Shown in pieces: positions 47,601 through 59,600 of a DNA stretch of 64,000 bases (its first letter is position 1; every line of letters begins with the position of its first letter). A model generated the notes under the pieces. It searched no databases and had not been told where the DNA came from. It saw only the letters and a program-made list of their open reading frames with translations. This DNA comes from Shinisaurus crocodilurus (taxonomy: Eukaryota; Chordata; Lepidosauria; Squamata; Shinisauridae): positions 124,001 to 188,000 of the forward strand of contig JAHFWL010000248.1 of the NCBI GenBank assembly GCA_021292165.1, written 5' to 3'. The position numbers were made by a program, and so were the translations under genes.

Positions 47601-50600
47601 TCTCTTCCAAGGTCGCAGCACCTCTGAGTGCCCCCCCCCCCCCAATCAGCGCAGTTCTTTCCACACTGGAAGGGAACCGAGCACAGACTCCAAGGAATTC
47701 AGGCAGTGCCTCAACCTCTGCTCCTCACGAGGATAGGGAAAACATCTAGATGACCGAAATCATGATTTTGAGGGAGGGAGGAACATGGAGGATTTCCTAT
47801 CCTCTGTGCTCTTCCTGCCCTCAGTTGGATGCCTATAATCCTCCAAGTTCAGAAGGTTACGGGCAGCCTCAGAATTGCGCTACCCATTTCATAAGCATTT
47901 TATCCTGAGAATAAGATCATACACGCTAAAATAGAGTTATGAGGAGCAAACTACAAATGAACAAAATGGATCAGTCTGCTTTACACTTGCTTCAGTTACA
48001 TACAGAGCAGGGGGGGAAATTCCTAATTAGAAATTTCACAAGTACATTATTATCTGGATTCATTACTTTTTTCAAAACTACAATGAATGTTTCTACTCTG
48101 AGTCTGACATATACTGCTCTGATGAGACTTGGATTTCCTTTTGAATTTTTAACAATAATGGTAGAATATATTTAGCTCATAGTTCCATATAGATTTCACA
48201 CTCCATTAAAAATGTCTAAGATCCTTCACCATTAATGAATTACACACCAAGTAATGTTCCTTACACATCCAGTGTACATTTAATCAAGCTTGTGTAAAGG
48301 TGACCCTTATATCTCTCAGCATCAGGTGCTCAAAATACTGAGGGACCTGAACAGGAATAATCATAATACTACTGGGGTATTAAAAATTGATTTACAGAAA
48401 GAAATATCAGCACAGTTATTTTGGAATATAACATCTTTAATGTTGCAATAACATTCCTTTGGCCTTGTAATAGCCCAAGATATATAGATAAGGAATTTAC
48501 AACTACTTTAAGGAGCTTATGCCACCAAGAACCAGATCCCGCTTCCTGAAAGGCTTGTTCTGAAGTCTTTTGGAAAATGATTTTCAACTAGAAAAACTAT
48601 GCTTGTTTACCTGATTTTTAGTGAAAGGCAAACCCAACTCTGTTCTAATTGTAGCTAACTTTGTTGACCTAGGCATCAACAAATTGAGTAAACAGAAAAA
48701 ACTCCGCTTGCAGTTTGGCTTGAGCCAAAGGGTTTTAAGTTCACTGTTTGTTGCTTTATCCTTCCTTTAAAAAAAACCAAAAACACGATTCAGTTATGGT
48801 TATAGAAAGCCTTTTGATTTTACGGTGTAATAACCAATGAAACGGGAAGACAGGAAAGTATTCCTTGAGATAACTTGTTATCTTCCACTTTTAAGGCTGT
48901 TGCTTAGCTTCCTGCCAGTTAATCTATTTAAAATATAGTCTATTAATAATATAGCAAAAACTTCTCAAATAATCAGTTGGGGTACTTTCGGACAGCACAT
49001 ATTTCAAACAGTTGGTGCTTCTGGGCTGCTTAAGTAGGCAGTAATAGCATAGTTCCATTTCTTCTGCCTTTCTTTTATCTCTTTATTCCTGCCCACAGCT
49101 ACATTTCCATGTGATGCTTCACAGAAAAGTTTAGGCAGTTTCTACACCTGGTATCATAGGTAAATGGTGGTGGAATAGGATTTTATCAGTCTGGGCAAGA
49201 TTTGCGCTGATGTTGCATTCTGTCTATGATGTACGTAATGTCTTCTTGATTATTATCCTTAATCTTTTGGTTTTTTTAAAAACTCCTGAGACAAAATGTG
49301 AAGCAGCAATGCTTACCATTTAAAAAACAACTACTGTAAGCAGTTTTTGTTTAGATGTCAAAATGACCTTGCCAGGGTTATTTGTGCCACCTATAGACTG
49401 GACTTTTATAATGCACTTTGTGTGGGGCAGCCCTTTACAAGTTCTCCAAAAATATACCTGGTTCAAAATGCATCCACCAAATTATTGACCAGGACAGGCC
49501 TCAAAGGACAGGCCTATTGGCTTTACAATGCCAAGGGTGGTTTTACTTCAAATAATTTTTGCAGCTCTCTGAGGTTAAGTATCCTGGCTATTCTGTTGAA
49601 GTATTTTGCTATTAAATTATTCCTGCTTTTTGTTTTTGGTTTACATCTATTTATTGTTAAGTCATTTGTTCATTTTATGTCATCTTTTTAACATTACTTA
49701 TGCTAATCACCTTATTGAGCCAAGGCCCAAAGGCAGGATATAAATATTCTAAATACATAAATAAATAAAAAGGCAAGCTACCAGAAAAGCTACTGGTTGC
49801 TAGCAAAGCATGGCTGAAAGAATGTTCATCATGTGACTCTCTTGTGCCCATCATTGGTAGAATTATTTCTTTCTTTATTACTTTGAAGATTTATACCCCA
49901 CTTTTCAATCAAATGATTCTCTTGATGGCTTACAAGCAACAGGAAATATAATGGAACCCCCCGCCCCCTACACACATACACACACCAGCAGCCTGTGATC
50001 CTCTGGCTGATGGATGGGGGCCAGAAAATGCTTCCCTTCAGTTCTTTAGTCCTAGGGCATTGGTAGTTGTTGCTGAGTGTACTTTCTCTTTTCCAGTCCT
50101 AGGACATAGATGAATTGCACTCCAAAATGTGTGTGCACTCAGTAGTGTATCTAATAGGGGAAAATCAAACACTGGATTGACCTGCTCCTAATTTTAGTGG
50201 TCATGTGCCAAAAGCAACTATGATGGGTAACAGTCATTTGTACAGAATATAGAAGGCCACAATATATCTGTAGCTCATTTCATTTGCCACTCATATTTCT
50301 GCTATCCTTTTCAGACTGGAGAAACCATTTTTTTAAAGACTAAGAAACTGGGAACTGCAGATTTTATGGGACTGTGAAGAAGTATATTTATTTATTTATT
50401 TAATACATTTTTATACCGCCCAATAGCCGAAGCTCTCTGGGCGGTTTACAACAGTTAAAATAATAAAATACAATATAAAATATAAAATTTAAAAACACAA
50501 ATTAAAAACAAACAGCAGAGCTAGCAGCAGCAGTTACAATAACGGAATTAAAAACAATTACAAGATTAAAATGATTAAAATGCCTGGGAGAACAGAAAGG

Positions 50601-53600
50601 TCTTCACCTGGTGCCGGAAAGAATACAAAGTAGGCGCCAGGTGAACCTCTTTGGGGAGCTCATTCCATAACTGGGGTGCCACAGCAGAAAAGGCCCTCCT
50701 CCTAGTAGCCACCTGCCTCACTTCCTTTGGCAGGGGCTCTCGGAGAAGGACCACTGAGGAAGATCTTAGTGTCCTGGCAGGTACCGGTACATATGGGAGG
50801 AGACGATCCTTACAAGTTCAGATACCCTGGCCCCAAGCCGTTTAGGGCTTTAAATGTTAGCACCAGCACTTTGAATCGGGCCCGGAAACAGACTGGCAGC
50901 CAGTGCAGATGAGAAAGCACTGGCATAATATGTTCTCGTCGGCCAGTCCCGGTTAATAATCTTGCTGCCCTATTTTGGATCAGCTGAAGTTTCCGGACCA
51001 TTTTCAAAGGCACGTGTAACGCATTGCAGTAATCCAAACGAGAGGTTACCAGAGCATGGATAACTGTAGCTAGGCTAGCTCTGTCCAGATAAGGACGTAG
51101 TTGGTATATCAGTCTAAGCTGATAAAAGGTGCTCCGTGCCACCGAATTCACCTGTGCCTCGAGTGACAGTTGTGGATCCAAGAGCACCCCCAAACTACGA
51201 ACCTGATCCTTCAGGGCGAGTGCAACCCCATCCAGAACTGGTTGAATATCACTTAGCCGGGCAGACGAACCACCCACTAACAGTACCTCCGTCTTATCTG
51301 GATTGAGTCTCAGTTTATTAGCCCTCATCCAGTCCATTACTGTGTCCAGGCACTGATTCAGAACAGCCACTGCCTCACCTGGATTAGATGAAAAAGAGAG
51401 ATAGAGCTGGGTGTCATCTGCATATTGATGACACCTCAGCCCACACCTCCGGATAACCTCTCCCAGTGGTTTCATGTAGATGTTAAACAGCATAGGGGAT
51501 AAAATAGAGCCCTGTGGCACCCCATGGCATAACTGCCAAGGGACAGAGCAGTAATCCCCCAGCACCACCTTCTGGAATCGGCCACCGAAGTAGGATTGGA
51601 ATCACTGGAGCGCAGTACCTCCAACTCCCAACCCAGACAACCTATCCAGAAGGATACCATGGTCGATGCTATTGAAAGCCGCTGAGAGGTCCAAGATAAT
51701 CAACAGGGTCGCACTCCCCCTGTCCCTCTCCCGGCAGAGGTCATCCCACAGGGCGACCAAGGCAGTTTCCATTCCAAAACCAGGCCTGAATCCAGATTGA
51801 AATGGATCTAGATAGCCCGTTTCATACAAGAGTGCCTGGAGTTGACCAGCAACCACCCGCTCAAACACCTTGCCCAGGAATGGGATATTAGCTACCGGCC
51901 TGTAGTTATTAACATCATCCGGGTCCAGGTTAGGCTTTTTGAGGAGTGGCCTAATCACCACCTCTTTCAAAGAGGCTGGCAGCACCACTCCCTCTTTGTT
52001 TGTTATATATCAGTAACAAACAGAAAAGCCATATATAAATGTTATCTCTAAATACAAAAGCAGTGCTAAATGTCATGATATTTAATTTATGAGAAATGTG
52101 TTACATTTCTACTAGCTTTAATAGTGGGCTTCAAGGTAAAACTCTGTATTGGATTTTATCCTTTACTAACTTAATGACTGGGTTCTTCCTCAACATCCTT
52201 AATTTACAAAATAATGAAATATATCATTAATGTTTCAATATGTATAAGGGTATATTCCATGAAATGGGGAAAAAGTTAGACAGTATTATTGTGTAATATT
52301 GTATTTTTATTACTCTTTAGGACATCTGTACAGTTGTATCACATTTTACTTTTCAAGTTTGCTTGACAGGGTCAGTGCTGCTTGCCCATTTAATAAAGCT
52401 GGACAGCATCCTTGTCAACATCTCATTGGTCTTCGGAAAGCTGTGTACCGATCAGTAAGAGCCAACTTCAGAACTTCAAGACTTTCTACCTTGTACATGC
52501 TGAAACAATATCCTTTTTGAAACCTGTCATATAGGAAATGGGTCATGATGAGGAATGAAAATGGCTGGATTGGTTTCTGTGTTAATTTTCTTTTTCAGTC
52601 ATGAGAATTTATGCAGTGTTGGGTTTACTGTGTAAACATGTCCCTGGAATTAATATCCTACACATTCACAGATGCCATAGTTTGGGTTTCTTTATTACAT
52701 TTTTCCAACCTTCCTCTAAAGAGCTGAGGGTGCATACACAGTCTCCCCTGTCATTTTTATCCTTACAACAATCCTGTGAGATAGGTTAGCTGAGACTTAG
52801 TGACTGACCCAAGTGAACTTCACCAAGTGAACTTCACCAAGTGATCTTCATGGCAAAGTGGGGATTTGAACTTGGGTTTCTCTTGTCTCAGTCCAACAAT
52901 CTAACCACTACACCCACACTAGTGTATTGCAAGCAGTAGCGGCAGGCAATCCAAGAAATTGGTGGAGTACAAAGTTTCTACCCATGAATCCTATGTTCTA
53001 CAACCATCCCTTCTACCACAGTTCATTTCAACTTCTCATCCATCTTGCTCTTCCCCAATCATTCCCTATTTTCAGATAACATACCATCTAATCCCATCCA
53101 TGTCCACTCAGGAGAAAGTTCCACTATTTTCAAGGGGACTTACATCCTGGTTAGTGTTCACAGGGTTACAGCCTTAGGTTGGAAGAAAGCCCCTTGAACA
53201 TAGTGGGATTTATGTATGAATAAACATGCATGGGATTGCACTGTAAGTAATGAAACTCCTTCTTTTTCTGTCCTTGCTCTAGCCTCTTCCAGCCTCCACT
53301 ATTGATTCTTTTCATCTCTATAGCTCTTCCAAGTAGTTTATGCCTGTCATCCTCTGCTGCTAGTGGGGAAGGGAATAAATAAGCTGGAGCACAGCTTGTG
53401 CTTAACTGAGCCAAAGAGAAAGCAGCAGGTTGCCTTGGAGGATGGTGTCTGAATAGGTTATAGGTCACAGTGTAGTCCAGTTCGCATTATCACAGGGTGG
53501 TTAACAAGCCACCATGGCTTGTTAACCACTCTGTACATGCCAGTCACGTGCCAGCTGATTTGCATGATTACCTTTGCTGGGTGCAGATTCTCATGGCGTT

Positions 53601-56600
53601 CGGATCTGGCGAGGTTGGCTTGTTGGGGTGGCTAACAAACCACCTAGAACCCATTGCCCTATTGTATGGTTGTGGGGTAGTTTGTTAACCACCCCAACAA
53701 GCCACCTTCGCCAGGTTTGGATGACACGAGAACCCACGGTGGCGGGGGCTTGGATCAGCAACCTGGCCCCTGTGGACTGCGGTGTTTGTGGGAATGAGGT
53801 CTTTGGCTCAGTTCATATTCTGTTATAATTCATTGTCTGTAGATCAGTGGAACACTATAGCTGGTGCTCTCCCCTTTATATACATGACTTGGCTGGGTTT
53901 CTCTCCACCCTCTTTCTTAGGAGTAAAAGTGTTTTAAGTGTAGTGCAATTCTCCCTTTGAATACTACAATGCTCCCTTAGACTCAATTTGAATATTGACT
54001 CTATAGTGTAGATGATATCTAGCAGGCTATAAAAAGCTATAAGGCCAAAAATTTTCGTCTGTTTGCTACTTCAAATGTGTACTTGCCTCTTTTCTTAATA
54101 GGCTACAAGAGGCAGTTCTGCTTAGCTGATTAATGTTTTCTGGAACAGATAGTTTTTTTAATTTTTAATTGATTATTCCGGAAAGGGCAGTAACATTTGA
54201 TCACTTTAGCTGTGCTGGAACATTACATTTAGCTAGTTAAAGTATAGAAATCCAGGGCCTCTAAACAGATCTTATGTGACTATAAGAAGGGAGCCTAGAA
54301 ACAGCAAAGGAAAATTTAAAAAGGAAATGGAGAAAAGAACCTGGTTTCAGTGAAAAAGCTTGTTTTGTTCTTTGGAATCCTAAAGGAATCCTTTTCATAG
54401 AACAAAAAAAATTTGTCAAATGAAACTGCATTTTCAGATGAAACTTCGTATTTTGTTGTATAATTATGAAATAGTCAATGCCACTGACAAATGTAAGCAA
54501 AACTGAGAAGTCTATTTTTTAAAAAATTAAAAAGTTTACTCTGCCTTTCCCCCGAAAGAACTTAATTTACAAAAATCAAATGTTAGTGTATAAACTGAAA
54601 CAACAATAATACAAAAAAACAACAATCATAGTAAAGCAGTATTTGACATAACAAGCATAAATGACCAAAGAACATTCTGAATAGACCATAATTTAATTTA
54701 GAGAAATACCTTGGTTATTGGGATTTTCTATTTATCAGAGAGTACCCTGATAATCTGCTAAAATTCTTAAATTCTTTAAATTTGAATAATAGTGCAGTCT
54801 TATACATGTCTACTGTTCAGTTTAATGGGACTCACTCCCAGGTAAATGAGTATAGGATTGCATCCTGAGTCATCTTTTCAGTCCTCAGTAGATTCTTAAC
54901 TTAGTTTAATGCTTATAACTATTATGTATTGTGTTTATGCTTCTCATAAGGCTCATCATATTAATGTTTTATATGGTTTTGATTACCGGTATGTCCTTTT
55001 TGATATGGGAGCAAATTATTACTTTCAATAAAAATTATTAATGCTTAAAGATGAATGCTGATCGTTTCAATTTTGTTGGTAAATTTTTGTTGGTTGATTT
55101 TTATGATGTGTTACTCAATAGAAAAGGGGAAAAAATCTATTTCTAAAATTGAACAAAACCAGCCAGCAAATCACAGTAAGTTTTTCAATAAACAAATGAT
55201 GTCTCTCCCCCATCCACAGTTTACATTCTGCAAATGTATTATTTATTTATTACATTTCTATACCACCCAATAGCCGAAGCTCTCTGGGCAGTTCACTTGT
55301 TTGAAATGAACTAAAGAGTTATTTATTCTCTGTGAATAAATTATACTTTCTAGGCTCTTCAACTTGTTAGAAAGGTAGCTGATTGCTTTTTTATGTCTGA
55401 TTTATCCATGTTGCATGTGATACAAAAGCTTCTTTAACTGCCTTAACACTAACTAAACTTACCCTTTGAATTCCGAGAGTGACAATGTAACAAACTACAT
55501 CTGTGTGGTGCCTTTTAAGGAACTAGGCCTAGGACTAAGTGAAGAGCAGGTGTCGGAAGAAGAAGCACACAATTTCACAGACGGCTTCAGCCTGCCCGCT
55601 CTAAAGGTAATGCAGCCTTCAGACTCATTGCACTGGCTAATCATGACTAGCCTATGCCCCATTCATTTCAATGGGTCTACACTAAATAGGACTAACATTG
55701 GATTCAGCCTCGTAGATCTTGGCATCATCAACCCGTTTTGTTACTACTTTTAGTTAGTAGCAACCAAATAAAACTAAATGACCTGAATTATGTTAATTTA
55801 AAAAAACCAATCCAAAGCTCATTCAGTTCTCTGGAACATTTTAAGTTAAGTCTACTGTTCTTTGTGTTAGACCCAAGCGTTACCTTTGAAAACAGACCTT
55901 GTATGCTTTAAGTATGGACTGTTGAAAGGATGTTTAATTTTCAGGATAAATTGGTGCAGCAACAGAAAATTGTTTTCCCCATCTTTTTTGTAGTTCTTTA
56001 TCAAAATGACTCCGAGTGCATATTATATTAATAGATTAAACATTTGCAATTGGCATATGTGAGTTTATCTCATTTTTTGATATTTTATGCTATAAGAAAT
56101 ACTTAAAAAGTAGAGCGGCTCAGGGTGGGTTACTTCTGTTATACATCAGTGAGATGGATCCCTGTCCCCAAAGAGCTAGCCTCTGAAAAAAAATATTAAG
56201 GTAAAAGTGTTAATATAAATAGTTGTAATGGGAATAGTCAAACCAAACTGTACCATGTTTAATCCAGAATAATTGATTTAGTTTATTTTAAAACTTTCTG
56301 CTCTCATCATTCAAGGTGGTCTAGTTGGTAATTGTTCTTGACTTGCTTACAACATGTTTTTGAGAAAGCAGGAAAAATGGAATATAGTTGATTCCTTTCA
56401 TAATAATGAAGATTATAGTGACTCTGCTGTTTTCTTAGGTTTTATTTCAACTTTGGGTTGGGCAAAGTTCTGAATTCTTCAGGCGGTTAGTTCTTCTGCT
56501 GTCCCCCTCCTCCAATGCATCTCTCAAGACCCTGATTACGCCAGAACGTTTGCCTCTGTATATCTTTTCTGATGTGACTCAAGGTCTGCCTCATGCTCAT

Positions 56601-59600
56601 GCTGCCTGCTTAGAAGAGCTTAAACGAAGCTATGAGTTTTATCGGTACTTTGAAACCCATCATCAGTCTAGTTTGGAACGTTCAGTCAAAACTGAACAGA
56701 AAACAGGACAGCTAAACTGTCTCCATACAGCAGTGCGCAGTTTGCAACTCCATCTAAAGGCCTTACTGAACGAGTAAGTTCTTCTCTAGAAGTGAATTTC
56801 TCAGTAGTTTAATTCTAGTTCTGATTATTGAATTGAAACAACAACTTGGAAATGTAATGTTGCATCCATAAACTGTTGATAAATTTATGGAGGCAGATAT
56901 TGTTGGAACTTCTTTCCTTTGTTACTCTGGTTCTTATTTTATCAAACAATCTAATTTAAGTTCAGTAAAGAGGCGTAATAGTTTTTCTTGTGCAAGTATT
57001 TCTTGCATTAGTTGTGCAAGAGCTGTATTTGTAATATATAATACTGTAAAAACAAATCTGAGAATCTGTTACACAGTCAATATTTGGAGTTTGCCGTGTG
57101 AGAACTGCAAAGAGGTTGGAGGATGGTTGAGTAGAGCACATGAAAAGTAAGGGACCACAATCCGATAGTTTTATGTGTGCTGAAGCCTATCAATTTTAAT
57201 AGATTTGTTTTCATGAAAATCAGTTGGCTTAAGTATGCTGTATTGGATTGTGGCCTGTGAGTGTGTATTTAATTTGATAATTTACTGAATTATTTTACTG
57301 AGATTAATTAGGAAAATCAATATTTCGCTCTAAAAAATGTGTGTAATGAGTTTTTAATGAAAGGGAAATTGGTTTGGATCTTGGCAACTATTTGTTTCTT
57401 ATTCTGGACTTAAAAGTAGAAAGGCTCAGATATAGCATGTGTTCTTAAACCACTTTTTTTTCCTGCTGAGATGTGTCAACAGTATAGCTCATATTAACTC
57501 TTCCTCAGAGGAACTGTTCAAAGCAGAAACATTCACTAGTCTTCTACCCAATTTCACTTGCTGAAGGTGAATTACAGTAGAAGCCTATACATGTCTACTC
57601 AAAAGTAAGTCCCATTGAGTTTAGTGGGACTTACTCCTAGGTAAGTGTGTATCAGATTGCAGTTTTAGAGGCTTTTATTTCTAAACATATGTAGCAGCCT
57701 TACAGTGAGTTAGACCAATGGTCTGTCTAGCTTAGCTTATCTATAACTCTCTAAGGATTCAGGCAGGAGTCTTTCTGGCCCTGATACCCAAGAGCTTTTT
57801 AGATGGATATGCAGGGAATTAAATCTGTGATCTGGGTACAAAGCCTATGCTCTACCACTGATCTCCAGCCCTTCCCTATAAGGAGAATTGCTGCTGCTAA
57901 GTATTCATGGGTTTATTTCCAACCTTCCTTAGAATCCTGCTCCTGGTCACTGTGTATTGGGGGTGGGCTGAACTGCTGCTTCAGAAGCTTGGATTATTTG
58001 TCTGAAAGTACTTTCACCTTTTAGGCCCTGCCCAAATGCTTCTGGCATTTTGGGAAGAGACAGGCTCTGCCCATTTCGCAAGACAGAATGAGCTGATTTG
58101 ATTTGGATGTCATGATAAACCATTGCACTTACCATCATTTATCGTGAAGTGAATGAGCCTCAGCAAGTGTCAGGCTCATACATTTCCCTTCTCCTGTCTC
58201 CTCCAGTGCAGCTGTGCATTTGGAAGCTTTTGCTTCTGTTTTTGATTAACTACAGCTTGTTTCTTTCAAGCATGACAGTGACCTGGTTCGCACGACACAA
58301 CAACCCACCATGGGCAACCAGACATGGTGGTTGACGTGTCATCCAAATCTGGAGCGTTCAGTGTGGGGTGGCTTATTTTTCAGCAACAAGCCTCGGAGAA
58401 AACCCATGGCTTGTTGTAGGGTTGTTCTGATGGGTTGTTGTGTTGTTCGAACCCAGGAGACCAATTTTATTGTGGGTTGCGGCGATCAACTATAAAGCCA
58501 CTCAACAAGAGCAGCAAAAAAGCCCATGCTGCTTGCTTTTCACAATCTAAAATGATCAAGGGGCTGGAGCAACTCCCTTATGAGGAAAGGATACAACACC
58601 TGGGATTGTTTAGCTTAGAAAAAAGGCGAGTAAGGGGAGACATGATAGAGCAGGGCTCTCCAGCCTTGGGTCCCCAGATGTTGCTGGACTACAGCTCCCA
58701 GAATCCCTTGCCATTAGCCATGCTGGCTGGGTATGCTGGGAGCTGTAGGCCAGCAACATCTGGGGACCCAAGGTTGGAGAGCCCTGTGAGAGAGGTTTAC
58801 AAAATTATGCATGGTGTGGAGAAAGTGGACAGGGAGACATTTTTCTCCCTCTCTCATAATACTAGAACCCAGGGTCATCCCATGAAGCTGATTGGTGGGA
58901 GATTCAGGACAGATAAAAGGAAGTACTACTTCACACAGCGCATAGTTCAACTATGGAATTCACTTCCACAAGATGTAGTGATGGCCACCAATTTGGACAG
59001 CTTTAAAAGGGGATTGGACAAATTCATGGAGGATCAGGCTATCAATAGTGACTAGTCCTGATCAGCTATATGCTTCTTTCAGTATCAGAGGCAGTATGCC
59101 TGTGTACTCCAGTTGCTGGGGAACATGGGCGGGAAGGTGCAGTTGCACTCATGTCCTGCTTGTGGGATCCTGTGGGTAGCTGGTTGGCCACTGCAGGCCT
59201 GTGGCTTACGCTGGCTCAGCTTGTCTGAGCATGGAAAGCTAAGCAGGGTCAAGCCTAGTTATTACTTGGATGGGAGACCCCTCCTCTAGTTTCCTGCATT
59301 GAGCAGGGGGTTGGACTCGATAGCCTTGTAGGCTCCTTCCAACTCTATGATCTATGAAATCTATGTGTGAATAGAATGATGGACTAGATGGACCCTTGGT
59401 CTGATCCAGAATGGCTCTTCTTATGATCTTGCCAGTGACTTTGGAAGGACCGTCACTCGTTCCCTGGTTAATATTGGCTAATTTTTGGTGCCTCAAAAAT
59501 GCGCAGTTGGGGTTATATTAGTAGTAGTAGTAGTAGTAGAAGAATGGATGGGGGGGGAGCCAAGGAGTAAGTGCACCAAAAGGGGACAATATCTCCTCCT

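Larger units (their letters stand above)
43499..52369 (+). other. VEZT: VEZT intron 5 (8.9 kb)
   Basis: Phase-2 GT-AG intron. It contains a 2-kb CR1 (44886-46897), a 1.6-kb L2 (50390-51990), an old L2 relic (49340-49770) and a MITE-like stretch (47520-47880). The stretches 43500-44880, 46900-47510, 47890-49330, 49780-50380 and 52000-52360 have no named feature beyond a weak MIR/L2-like trace at 49870-49950. Confidence 0.9.
52508..55458 (+). other. VEZT: VEZT intron 6: U12-type AT-AC intron
   Basis: It begins ATATCCTTTTT and ends ...CCTTAACACTAACTAAAC. The CCTTAAC branch-site-like motif is at 55441-55447 and ends 11 nt before the AC terminus. Joining 52507 to 55459 restores the conserved [15 protein letters not shown] reading. 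Contents: a MIR SINE (52690-52925), a fold-back MITE (53488-53745) and a palindromic MITE (54791-54863). Confidence 0.9.
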
